Shown here: piece by piece, positions 32,643 to 40,427 of the stretch | How positions within the stretch are numbered: position 1 is the first letter of the stretch | Layout of the letters: each line of letters begins with the position of its first letter | Source of the DNA: Streptomyces sp. LBL | Lineage (GTDB): Bacteria; Actinomycetota; Actinomycetes; Streptomycetales; Streptomycetaceae | Assembly (NCBI RefSeq): GCF_029893585.1 | Contig: NZ_JARXYX010000001.1 | Coordinates: forward strand, 124,001 to 188,000 | Direction: 5' to 3' | DNA: 64,000 nucleotides | The notes under the pieces: model-generated | Seen by the model: only the letters and a program-made list of their open reading frames with translations | The model's database searches: none | What the model was told of the DNA's origin: nothing | Made by a program: the position numbers and the translations under genes

Positions 32643-32822
32643 GTGACCGCGCAGATCAGTGAGAACCCCGTTGCTCGACGCCCCGAGACGGGCTGGTCGA
32701 GGGCCCGTCGCAGGCGCGGCACCGGCGCCCTGCGGACCTGTCTGCCGGCGGTCGAGGAGAGGACCGCGTCGCGTACGACGCAGAGCGGGACCGAGGGGAA
32801 CATCTACCGCGGCGAGGACTGA
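32643..32822 (+). CDS. Possible small protein (59 aa)
   Basis: A GTG at 32643 preceded by GGAAGATGAAG opens 59 codons with about 88 percent GC3: VTAQISENPVARRPETGW, an Arg-rich middle, and an end of GTEGNIYRGED. I do not recognise it. It sits 80 bases upstream of the rmlA remnant and could be a genuine short gene or part of the eroded sugar cluster. Confidence 0.35.
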   Translation: MTAQISENPVARRPETGWSRARRRRGTGALRTCLPAVEERTASRTTQSGTEGNIYRGED

Positions 32823-32905
32823 CCGCCGCCGCGCGTAAACCGACAGGCCGCCGGTTCGCCATGATCCGTTCCCCCGACGTGGTGCGACGCACTATGGTGA
32901 AGCAG

Positions 32906-33241
32906 ATGAAGGCACTCGTGCTGTCCGGGGGCGCCGGGACGCGGTCGAGGCCGATCACGCACAGGTCGGCCGAACAGTTGGTACCAGTGGCGGACAAGGC
33001 TGTCCTCTGCCACGGTTTCCACGGCTTCTACGACCTCGAATCCTCCGTCGCGGAGAACTGCCGGACCACCGACAGCGAGCTGGAGTTCTCCATCGTGCTG
33101 TGGGACTCCTCGATCCGCGGAGCGGGTCGCATCGAGGCCTCACTGATCGGCCGCCATGTCGAGGTGACCCCGGCACCCAGCGTGCCCCGTGCCCACCGTC
33201 TCGTCCTCGGCGACCACAGCGAGGTACAGATCCCTTCATGA
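32906..33241 (+). pseudogene. rmlA: rmlA remnant: glucose-1-phosphate thymidylyltransferase with large in-frame deletion
   Basis: The first ~30 residues are the nucleotide-binding start of a long-form thymidylyltransferase (MKALVLSGGAGTRSRPITH, then AEQLVPVADK). After about residue 40 the sequence jumps to the C-terminal end of the same family (SVAENCRTTDSELEFSIVL, RIEASLIGRHVEVTPAP, LVLGDHSEVQI). Intact enzymes have about 355 residues and this has 111, so some 240 central residues, including the sugar-phosphate site, are missing while the frame is kept. It cannot make dTDP-glucose. A slightly earlier in-frame ATG is at 32894. The stop overlaps the next start. Confidence 0.85.
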
Positions 33242-33900
33242 ACCTCCTCGTCACCGGCCCCGCCGGGGTCACCGCCTCCACCCGTGTCCGGACGCTCCTC
33301 GCGTCAGACGGACCCGACGCGGACCGCGACTACATCTTGTCCGGCGAGGCCCGCGTCACTCCCTGCCCGGAGGACCACCAGCCCGCGCCCCGCACGGCCT
33401 GCGGCCGCACCAAACTCGCCGGGGAACACGCCGTGCTCCGGGAACTCCCCGGCGCGAGCGTGGTCCTGCGGACCGCGTGGCTGTACGGCGTCCAAGGCCG
33501 CAGCTTCGTCCGTACGATGACCGACCTCGAAGCCCGTCGCGACACCGTGGACGTCGTCGACGACCAGCGCGGGCAGCCGACCTGGAGCGCGGACGTCGCC
33601 GAGCGCATCGCCGACCTCGGCCCCCGGATCGGCCGGGACGCGAGCGGTGTCCTGCACGCCACCAGCTCCGGCGAGACCACCTGGTACGACCTGGCCCGCG
33701 AGGTGTTCCTCCGCCTCGGGGCCGACCCGGACCGGGTGCACCCCGTCGGCAGCGCGGCGTTCCTCCGGCCCGCGCCCCGACCCGCCTACAGCGCCCTCGC
33801 GCACGGCCGCCGGCAGTCCCTGGGCCTGCCGCCGCTGCGTGACTGGCGTTCCGCCCTGCACGAAGCCCTTCCTCGAATCCGCAAGGAGACGCCCGCGTGA
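33238..33900 (+). pseudogene. rmlD: rmlD remnant: dTDP-4-dehydrorhamnose reductase with deletion and lost catalytic Tyr
   Basis: The 220-residue frame starts MNLLVTGPAGVTASTRV, a degraded Rossmann start, and quickly reaches PCPEDHQPAPRTACGRTKLAGE. In the intact family this is about residue 120, so roughly 80-90 residues with much of the cofactor domain are missing. The conserved YxxxK catalytic motif reads CGRTK (TGC instead of TAC), so the catalytic Tyr is gone. The C-terminal half (VLRTAWLYG, VDVVDDQRGQPTWSADVA, GETTWYDLAREVF) is well kept. ATG 33238 overlaps the rmlA stop. It could be expressed but should be inactive as a reductase. Confidence 0.85.
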
Positions 33901-34700
33901 AACGTCATGAGTTCCTCCGGGAGCTGCACAAGGTCAGCGCCAACCGCAACTACCTGGAGATCGGCGTCAACGACGGCCGCAGCCTGACGTTGTCCCGCGT
34001 ACCCAGCATCGCCATCGACCCCGCCTTCAAGGTGGTCTCCGAGATCCGCTGCGACGTCCATCTGGTGAAGGCCACCAGCGACGACTTCTTCGCCCGCGAG
34101 AACCCGCTGCAGCACCTCAAGGGCGGCCGGCATCCGGTACGCAACCTGCGCCGGGGCCGCAGCCCGATCGGTTACTGGCGGCGCACGACCCTCGACCTGT
34201 CGTTCATCGACGGCATGCACCTGTTCGAGTACGCGCTGCGCGACTTCATGAACGTGGAGAAGCACGCCGACTGGTCGAGCGTGATCGTCCTCGACGACAT
34301 GCTGCCGCGCAACATCGACGAGGCGGCCCGCGACCGGCACACCGGCGCCTGGACCGGCGATGTCTACAAGGTGGTGGAGATCCTCAACCGCTACCGCCCC
34401 GACCTGGTCACCGTCCTGGTCGACACGCAGCCCACCGGCCAGCTCGTCGTCTTCGGCGCAGACCCGGAGAACACCACACTGCACGACAAGTACGACGACA
34501 TCATCGCCGAGTTCAAGGTGCCGGACCCGCAGAAGGTGCCCGAGGCGATCCTGGAGCGGGTTCAGGCGGTGACGCCCGAGACCCTGGTCCAGTCGCCCTT
34601 CTGGCGTCCGCTGGTGCGGGCGCGCAACCTCGGCGTCGGCCGGTCCCGCGGCTGGGAGCCGCTGCGCAAGGCGCTGGACCAGATCTCCGTCAGCAGCTGA
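33897..34700 (+). CDS. Class I SAM-dependent methyltransferase linked to sugar/glycan genes
   Basis: GTG 33897 overlaps the rmlD stop (GTGA), giving 267 residues. The N-terminus has motif I NYLEIGVNDGRSL (about 19-31). The middle carries LDLSFIDGMHLFEYALRDF and VIVLDDMLPRN, a pattern of small-molecule or sugar methyltransferases often found among polysaccharide gene clusters (Methyltransf_24-like). The C-terminal part is helical and Arg-rich. Unlike its two upstream neighbours it appears full length and intact. It may methylate a cell-wall glycopolymer made with the GT2 enzyme encoded convergently. A 17-base-stem terminator follows. Confidence 0.8.
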   Translation: MKRHEFLRELHKVSANRNYLEIGVNDGRSLTLSRVPSIAIDPAFKVVSEIRCDVHLVKATSDDFFARENPLQHLKGGRHPVRNLRRGRSPIGYWRRTTLDLSFIDGMHLFEYALRDFMNVEKHADWSSVIVLDDMLPRNIDEAARDRHTGAWTGDVYKVVEILNRYRPDLVTVLVDTQPTGQLVVFGADPENTTLHDKYDDIIAEFKVPDPQKVPEAILERVQAVTPETLVQSPFWRPLVRARNLGVGRSRGWEPLRKALDQISVSS

Positions 34701-34727
34701 GCCCCGGCCCGCGCAGGCCCTCGTAGC

Positions 34728-34773
34728 AGGCGGAGCGGTCCGGTACGCCACAGCGGACCGGACCGCTCCGCCT
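34728..34773. terminator. Very strong terminator between convergent genes
   Basis: A perfect 17-base stem (AGGCGGAGCGGTCCGGT at 34728-34744, complement at 34757-34773) with a 12-base loop, 27 bases after the methyltransferase stop. Confidence 0.85.
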
Positions 34774-34790
34774 CCGCGAGCGAGTCGCCT

Positions 34791-34820
34791 CGGCTGTCCT
34801 CGGCTGTCCTCGGCTGTCCT
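34791..34820 (+). repeat. 10-bp direct repeat, three exact copies
   Basis: CGGCTGTCCT occurs three times head-to-tail just after the terminator, in the gap before the convergent GT2 gene. Confidence 0.85.
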
Positions 34821-34979
34821 TGGGTGACAGCAGCGCTCGATGCTGTCGGAGCCCGAACCTTTCCGTGTGCCGTGTGCCGTGTGGCCGCCTACCGCCCGCA
34901 CCCGGGCGAGTCGGCCCGCAGGCCGGCCACCACGTCCGACAGGCCGCGAGCCATCACGTCCCGTCCCGCAGACCGCGAG

Positions 34980-36929
34980 CTATCGCGTCCGCCGTGCCCT
35001 GATCAGGGCCGCGGCCTTCGCGCGGACCCGGCCGAGTACACGCCGTACCCTGCGCGTCAGCCGCCGTACGGAACCGGGGCCGGCCGGACGCACCACCTGG
35101 ACCCCGCCCGCACCCGTGCGCACGGCGACCGGCAGCGCGAGGAAGCGGGGCTCGCCCGTGGTGGGCGCCAAGCACAGCGCGAGCTGCTGCGCCGCGCCCT
35201 TGAGGGCGTCGACGGGCAGCACGGCCTCCAGCCACGCCCCGGAGCCGTCCGGGGAGAGCGTGGCGGGTACGTCGGTGGGGGCAGGGCCGGTGAGCCGCAG
35301 CAACGCCTCGGTGCCGTCGGGCACATACAGCGGCAGCGGCGCACGCAGTCGGTCGCCGGAGACGGTGACGTCCTCGAGGGGCAGCGCGGACAGGCCCAGC
35401 CGCTTGCTCGCACGGTCGATGTCCAGGGCGAGATGGCCCCGGTCGGTCCAGTACGGCAGCACCACCCGGCCGGCGACCACACCGGCCGAGGCCGCCGCCC
35501 GGCCCTTGCGGGGGACCGGACCCAGCCGACCCTCCTTGGTCCAGCCGCCCAGTCGGACGCGGACCAGGCCGTCCCACAGGCCGCCGTCCGGCGCGGTGCC
35601 GTCGGCCGCGGTGCCGGGATCGACAGTGGCCGTGGCCCGCAGCACCAGCCGGACCTGCTCGCCCCCCTCCACGGGGACGATCTCCCGGGTGACCTCCACT
35701 GGCTGGAAGTACTGGGCGGAGCTGGCACGTTCGCGCAGCATCAGGTCCGCCGTGGCCTTCCCGAACTGGGCGACTGTGTCGGCGCCCACCCGGCCGATCG
35801 CCTCCGCCACGTCCTTCGGCGGACCGGCGGGCGCGGCACCGGACCGGCCGGCCGGGAACGTCATCGGCTGCCCTCCGACCCGGTACTCGGCGCTCAGGTC
35901 GATCTTCAGCGTGCCGTTCTCCCACCGGACGGCTCCGGGCTCGGCGTGCAGGGCGACGGAGGCTTCCCACTCGGCGAAGGCCACGACGTCGTCGAACCGG
36001 TCGGCGGCGATCAGGGCGGCGATCGTCTGTTGGGTCAGCGGCAATCCGGCCGCGACACCGGGCCCGAAACGCTCCACGACGACATCGCGGATCTCCTCGA
36101 AGAGTTCCTTGCGGTAGCCCTCGGGCGCGGCCAGCAGGCGCCGGCCGCGCATCCGCTCGACCATCTCGACGCGCAGCCACCGCCGGTAGAGCCGGTCGCG
36201 CAGGGCGCCCGGCCGGGTGTACCGCTCGACGACGTCGAGGGCCTCGCGCAGGTTCTTGAAGTAGCCGACCGGATCGAAGCGCTGGAAGCCCGCGTTGGAC
36301 GCGTCGTCGCGCTTGACGTGGTAGTAGCAGACGTAGTCGCTGAGCACCGACACGTTGTCGGCGCGCAGGAAGGCCTCGGTGACGAAGACGTGGTCCTCCA
36401 GCCGCCGCCGGCCCTCGGGGAAGCGCAGCCCGATGGCGTCGAGGAACGCTCGCCGGAACATCTTGTGCGGGGTGAGGCTGTCGATCAGCGGGGCGTTCTG
36501 CACAGTGGCGTGCGGATGGTTGCGACGGAACAGCTCCACCGGCACCCCGCGGCCCTTGCCGGCCATCTTGCCGATGACGACGTCGGCACTGTTGGCCACG
36601 CCGTAGTCGTACATCCGCTCCAGGGCCTCGTCGCCGAGGTGGTCGTCGTTGTCGACGAACATCACGTACTCGCCCTGGGACGCGGCGACGCCGACGTTGC
36701 GCGGCTTGCCCGACCAGCCGGAGTTCTCCTGGTGGATCACCCTGACCCGGGGGTTCTCGGCGGCGAGCGCGTCGAGCCGAGCGGGTGTCCCGTCGGTGGA
36801 GCCGTCGTCGACGAAGATCATCTCGTACTCGTCGAGCGGCAGTGACTGCCGGAGCAGGGAGGAGATGCAGTCCTCGATGTAGGTCCCCGGATTGTAGACG
36901 GGAACGATGACGCTGACCTTGACCGGCAT
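34980..36929 (-). CDS. Large GT2 glycosyltransferase with C-terminal accessory domains (wall-glycopolymer type)
   Basis: Starting at ATG 36929 (MPVKVSVIVPVYNPG), 649 residues. An upstream extension is rejected since GAGGGGG precedes this ATG and the family begins here. The GT-A fold covers residues 1-220 with FVDDGSTDGTP, the metal-binding FVDNDDHLG, and RLEDHVFV as catalytic region. Residues 230-330 are helical and 340-649 mostly beta, resembling the linker and C-terminal modules of TarS/TarP-like teichoic-acid glycosyltransferases. The end is a very basic tail (RRLTRRVRRVLGRVRAKAA) that could contact membrane or anionic polymer. Likely function: adding sugar to a wall teichoic acid or related polymer at the inner membrane face. 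Confidence 0.85.
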   Translation of the reverse strand: MPVKVSVIVPVYNPGTYIEDCISSLLRQSLPLDEYEMIFVDDGSTDGTPARLDALAAENPRVRVIHQENSGWSGKPRNVGVAASQGEYVMFVDNDDHLGDEALERMYDYGVANSADVVIGKMAGKGRGVPVELFRRNHPHATVQNAPLIDSLTPHKMFRRAFLDAIGLRFPEGRRRLEDHVFVTEAFLRADNVSVLSDYVCYYHVKRDDASNAGFQRFDPVGYFKNLREALDVVERYTRPGALRDRLYRRWLRVEMVERMRGRRLLAAPEGYRKELFEEIRDVVVERFGPGVAAGLPLTQQTIAALIAADRFDDVVAFAEWEASVALHAEPGAVRWENGTLKIDLSAEYRVGGQPMTFPAGRSGAAPAGPPKDVAEAIGRVGADTVAQFGKATADLMLRERASSAQYFQPVEVTREIVPVEGGEQVRLVLRATATVDPGTAADGTAPDGGLWDGLVRVRLGGWTKEGRLGPVPRKGRAAASAGVVAGRVVLPYWTDRGHLALDIDRASKRLGLSALPLEDVTVSGDRLRAPLPLYVPDGTEALLRLTGPAPTDVPATLSPDGSGAWLEAVLPVDALKGAAQQLALCLAPTTGEPRFLALPVAVRTGAGGVQVVRPAGPGSVRRLTRRVRRVLGRVRAKAAALIRARRTR

Positions 36930-37100
36930 CGGTCTCCGGGCCCCCTCGGGTCGCTCGCCGCGTGCGTGATGACTCGCAACGCGTGGCCAGATGCTAGCGC
37001 CGCGCGGGGACTTGTCCACATTCGGCCCCCCGACAGCGCGCCCGCTGTGGCCCGGTCAGCCGTGTGTCTTGTCGGCAGCTCCAGAATCCGGGCCGGTCAC

Positions 37101-37180
37101 CCCGGCGGCATCACCGGCATCCCGGCGGCACCACTGGCACCACCGACATCCCGGCGGCACTACCTGGTACCCCGGCGACA
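37101..37180 (+). repeat. Degenerate CCCGGCGGCAYCAC repeats
   Basis: CCCGGCGGCA or CCCGGCGACA occurs at about 37101, 37121, 37150 and 37171 with irregular spacing in the 330-base gap between the divergent GT2 and phosphoesterase genes. Nothing else is visible in 36930-37261 apart from the promoter regions. Confidence 0.5.
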
Positions 37181-37261
37181 TCACCGGCAACACGCACAAC
37201 CGGAGTGCCTTCCCCGACACCAGCCATGCGTCCCGTGACCGGTCGGCCTAGGCTGACAGCC

Positions 37262-37830
37262 GTGCGTCTGCTGCTGATGTCCGACACTCACCTCCCCAAG
37301 CGGGCCAGGGAACTGCCCGCGCCCCTGCTTGCCGAACTCCCGCGCGCGGACGTCGTGTTCCACGCCGGCGACTGGGTCGACACGGCCACCCTCGACCTGC
37401 TGGAGAGCCGCAGCCGCAGGTTGGTCGCCGTGTACGGCAACAACGACGGACCGCAGTTGCGCACCAGGCTGCCCGAGATCGCGTACGTCGATCTGGACGG
37501 ACTGCGCTTCGCCGTGATCCACGAGACGGGCCCCGCCCAGGGCCGCGAGACGCGCTGCGCCGCCCGTTTCCCGGACACCGACGTCCTGGTCTTCGGCCAC
37601 AGCCACATCCCCTGGGACACCATCGCCCCTCCGGCCTGCGCCTGCTCAATCCGGGCTCCCCGACCGACCGCCGCCGCCAGCCCCACTGCACCTACCTGAC
37701 CGCGACCATCACCGCCGGCCGGCTCACGGACGTGACCCTGTACTCCCTGCCGCCGCGCCGGCGGGTCGCTCTCCCCGACTCCGAGCAGTTGCACGGCGCC
37801 CAGCCCTGGGAACCGGGGGGACACCCCTAA
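37262..37830 (+). pseudogene. YfcE/MJ0936-type metallophosphoesterase with a frameshift
   Basis: From GTG 37262 the frame encodes LLLMSDTHLPKRAREL, VFHAGDWVD, VAVYGNNDGPQ, FAVIHETGPAQG and VFGHSHIPWDT: the metal-ligand motifs D-x-H, GDxxD, GNND and GHSH of small calcineurin-like phosphoesterases. After WDT the frame goes wrong and stops at 37699. In the +1-shifted frame the missing end follows at once (SGLRLLNPGSPTDRRRQPH, then TYLTATITAGRLTDVTLYSL) to TAA 37830. Restoring one C in the short C run near 37626-37630 would give an intact protein of about 189 residues. It is a real frameshift or a sequencing error in a homopolymer. Confidence 0.85.
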
Positions 37831-37929
37831 TTCGTTGGACGCGCGGGGTGGCGCCCCGCTGAACTGGACGGCGTGCTGATTCGGAGTGCCGATGGGCGAC
37901 GCACGGGACTCCCTGGCCGCCGAGGCCCG

Positions 37930-38109
37930 CGTCCGGCGCGCTGAGCCTGCCGTCCACGGCCAGCAGGTTTCCGGTGTCGAGGTCGCCGTGGATCCACACT
38001 GGTGGCCGGCCCCAGGCGGGGGCCGCGAGGGCCGCCTCCCAGACCTCCGTCACGGCGTCCGTGTCGACGAGGCCGGTCTTCCTCAGCGCCTCGATCTTGG
38101 GCGCTCAGC
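37930..38109 (-). pseudogene. Aminoglycoside-phosphotransferase-family fragment
   Basis: The minus strand reads KIEALRKTGLVDTDA, then TEVWEAALAAPAW, then PPVWIHGDLDTGNLLAVDGRLSA. This is the region around the catalytic loop HGDLxxGNLL of APH/choline-kinase-type phosphotransferases. The sequence loses similarity directly after, where an intact gene would read IDFGG, and there is no start or C-terminal part. About 60 of the expected 300 residues remain. Confidence 0.75.
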
Positions 38110-38173
38110 CCCCGCACGGCCACGGCTGTCGTTCTCGCAAGGTCACACCCGCCGTTCCCGCACGGTCACGCTC

Positions 38174-38209
38174 GCCGTACCCGCCGCCGTACCCGCCGCC
38201 GTACCCGCC
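38174..38209 (+). repeat. 12-bp tandem repeat, three exact copies
   Basis: GCCGTACCCGCC is repeated at 38174, 38186 and 38198, about 90 bases before the possible leader ORF of the resistance gene. Confidence 0.85.
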
Positions 38210-38295
38210 CCACCGCAGGACCATGAGGACGACCCCGCCGCCGAGAGGGCCGCCGGCTCGGCCGCCGCGTCCCGCCGCACGATCCAGGAGCAGCA

Positions 38296-38406
38296 ATGCG
38301 CACACCGTTCATGTCCGCCCAGGAAGGAAGCACCCCCACTTCAAAGGACATGAGGCTTCGTGCACTTGCTCAACCTCGGCATTCTCGCGCACGTCGACGC
38401 AGGTAA
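38296..38406 (+). promoter_or_regulatory. Possible leader-peptide ORF of the ribosome-protection gene
   Basis: CAGGAGCAGC is followed by ATG 38296, opening 36 codons (MRTPFMSAQEGSTPTSKDM, then an Arg-rich end) that run 47 bases into the resistance gene in another frame and stop at TAA 38406. A translated short ORF overlapping the start of a tetracycline-resistance gene could couple ribosome stalling to expression. The last third may be a fortuitous frame. Confidence 0.45.
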
Positions 38407-40330
38407 GACCAGCCTGACCGAGCGGCTGCTGCACTCGGTCGGAGTGATCGACGAGATCGGCAGCGTCGACGCCGGAAGCACCCAGACCGACACGCTCGCG
38501 CTGGAGCGCCGGCGCGGGATCACCATCAAGTCCGCCGTCGTCTCCTTCGCGCTCGACGACGTGACGGTCAACCTCATCGACACCCCCGGCCACCCCGACT
38601 TCATCGCCGAGGTGGAGCGGGTGCTCGGCGTTCTCGACGGCGCCGTGCTGGTGGTCTCGGCCGTCGAAGGTGTCCAGGCACAGACCCGCGTCCTCATGCG
38701 GACCCTGCAACGCCTGCGTATCCCCACACTCGTCTTCGTCAACAAGATCGACCGGCGGGGCGCGCGGTACGAAGGCGTGCTGCGGCAGATCGCCGAACGG
38801 CTCACGGCGGCCGTCGTACCGATGGGAACGACCACCGGACTCGGCACTCGCGACGCCCGCTTCACCGCCGGTCCCGGTTCTGCCGCCCTCGACGTCCTCG
38901 CCGGCCAGGACGACGACCTGCTGGCCGCCTACGTCGACGGCACCCTCTCCGCCGCCCGGCTCCGTGCCGCCCTCGGCGACCGCACCCGGCAGGCCCTGGT
39001 GCACCCTGTGTACTTCGGCTCCGCCGTCACCGGCGCGGGCGTGGCCGAACTGATGGCGGGGATCGAGGAGTTGCTGCCCGCCGCGGGCGGCGACCCCGAC
39101 GGGCCGGTCTCCGGCACCGTGTTCAAGGTCGAGAGGGGCCCGGCGGGCGAGAAGATCGCGTACGTCCGGATGTTCTCCGGCACCCTGCGCACCCGCGACC
39201 GCATCCCCTTCGCGGACGCCCGCGAGGACGGCCGGATCACCGCGATCAGTGTCTTCGACCATGGCACGGACCTCCGCCGGGACGCGGTGCGCGCGGGCCG
39301 GATCGCCAAGCTGTGGGGTCTTGCCGACATCCGGATCGGCGACGCCCTGGGCGAACCCCGCAAGGCCGACGACCACTTCTTCGCCCCGCCCACCCTCGAA
39401 ACGGTCGTCGTCCCCGGCCCGGGCACGGACCGACGGGCCCTGCATCTCGCGCTCACCCAACTCGCCGAACAGGACCCGCTGATCGACCTGCGGTACGACG
39501 AGATCCGGCGGGAGATGTCCGTGTCCCTCTACGGAGAGGTGCAGAAGGAGGTCATCCAGGCCACCCTCGCCGACGATTTCGGCCTCGCCGTCGGCTTCCG
39601 CACGACCACGCCCCTGTGTGTCGAGCGCCCCGCCGGCACGGGCGCGGCGGCCGAGTTCATGAAGGAGGACGCCAACCCCTTCCTCGCCACCGTCGGCCTG
39701 CGCGTCGAGCCTGCCCCGGCCGGATCCCGAGTGGGCTTCCGGCTGGAGGTCGAACTCGGCTCCATGCCGTACGCCTTCTTCAAGGCCGTCGAGGACACCG
39801 TGCGCGACACTCTCGAACAGGGTCCGCACGGCTGGCAGGTCGCCGACTGTGTGGTCACCATGACCCACTGCGGCTACGCGCCCCGGCAGAGCCACGCCCA
39901 TCAGGGCTTCGACAAGAGCATGTCCAGCACCGGCGCCGACTTCCGCGGACTGACTCCGCTGGTCCTGTTCGAAGCCCTGCGCCGGGCCGGCACCACCGTG
40001 TACGAGCCGATGCACCACTTCCGCGTCGAGGCGCCCGCGGACACCCTCGGCGCGCTGCTCCCGGTGCTGGCCGCCCTGCGGGCCGTACCGCGGGCCACCG
40101 AGACGCAGGGCGGTGGCTGCGTACTGGAGGGTGTGGTTCCGGCTGATCGGGTACATGAGCTGGAACAGCGGCTTCCGGGGCTCACCCGGGGCGAGGGCGA
40201 ACTGGAAAGCGTCTTCGACCACTACGCGCCGATTGTGCGCGGCACCCCTCCGAGCCGCCCGCGCACCGACCACAACCCGCTGAGCAGGAAGGAGTACCTG
40301 CTGAACGTGACGCGTCGCGTCGGCGGGTGA
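38360..40330 (+). CDS. otrA: TetM/OtrA-type ribosomal protection GTPase (tetracycline resistance)
   Basis: The GTG-initiated 656-residue protein resembles elongation factor G but matches ribosome-protection proteins in length and domains. GTPase motifs: AHVDAGKTSLTE (10-21), RGITIKSA switch I, DTPGH, and NKID. Domain II starts near 255 (VSGTVFKVERG), and domains III-V follow with MTHCGYAPRQS and DFRGLTPLVLFEAL, the latter typical of OtrA/TetM domain IV-V. It should dislodge tetracyclines from the 30S A-site in a GTP-dependent way. AAAGGACATGAGG precedes the start, and a possible leader ORF overlaps it. No tetracycline biosynthesis genes are nearby, so it is probably a free-standing resistance gene. 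The symbol is given by family resemblance. Confidence 0.88.
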   Translation: MHLLNLGILAHVDAGKTSLTERLLHSVGVIDEIGSVDAGSTQTDTLALERRRGITIKSAVVSFALDDVTVNLIDTPGHPDFIAEVERVLGVLDGAVLVVSAVEGVQAQTRVLMRTLQRLRIPTLVFVNKIDRRGARYEGVLRQIAERLTAAVVPMGTTTGLGTRDARFTAGPGSAALDVLAGQDDDLLAAYVDGTLSAARLRAALGDRTRQALVHPVYFGSAVTGAGVAELMAGIEELLPAAGGDPDGPVSGTVFKVERGPAGEKIAYVRMFSGTLRTRDRIPFADAREDGRITAISVFDHGTDLRRDAVRAGRIAKLWGLADIRIGDALGEPRKADDHFFAPPTLETVVVPGPGTDRRALHLALTQLAEQDPLIDLRYDEIRREMSVSLYGEVQKEVIQATLADDFGLAVGFRTTTPLCVERPAGTGAAAEFMKEDANPFLATVGLRVEPAPAGSRVGFRLEVELGSMPYAFFKAVEDTVRDTLEQGPHGWQVADCVVTMTHCGYAPRQSHAHQGFDKSMSSTGADFRGLTPLVLFEALRRAGTTVYEPMHHFRVEAPADTLGALLPVLAALRAVPRATETQGGGCVLEGVVPADRVHELEQRLPGLTRGEGELESVFDHYAPIVRGTPPSRPRTDHNPLSRKEYLLNVTRRVGG

Positions 40331-40332
40331 CG

Positions 40333-40367
40333 TTCCGGGCCGGGACGATGGGCGCTCCGGACCGGAA
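40333..40367 (+). terminator. Hairpin after the ribosome-protection gene
   Basis: TTCCGGGCCGG (40333-40343) and CCGGACCGGAA (40357-40367) pair with one mismatch, directly after the stop codon. AGTTGAAACTT follows. Confidence 0.55.
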
Positions 40368-40427
40368 AGTTGAAACTTACTCACCAGTCAGATGCAGTTG
40401 ACTGTGGCCCAGAATCACCGGACTGTA

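Noticed and set aside
38360..40330. Elongation factor G paralogue
   Set aside because: Length (656 residues rather than about 700) and the domain IV-V sequence fit TetM/OtrA ribosome-protection proteins better than EF-G.
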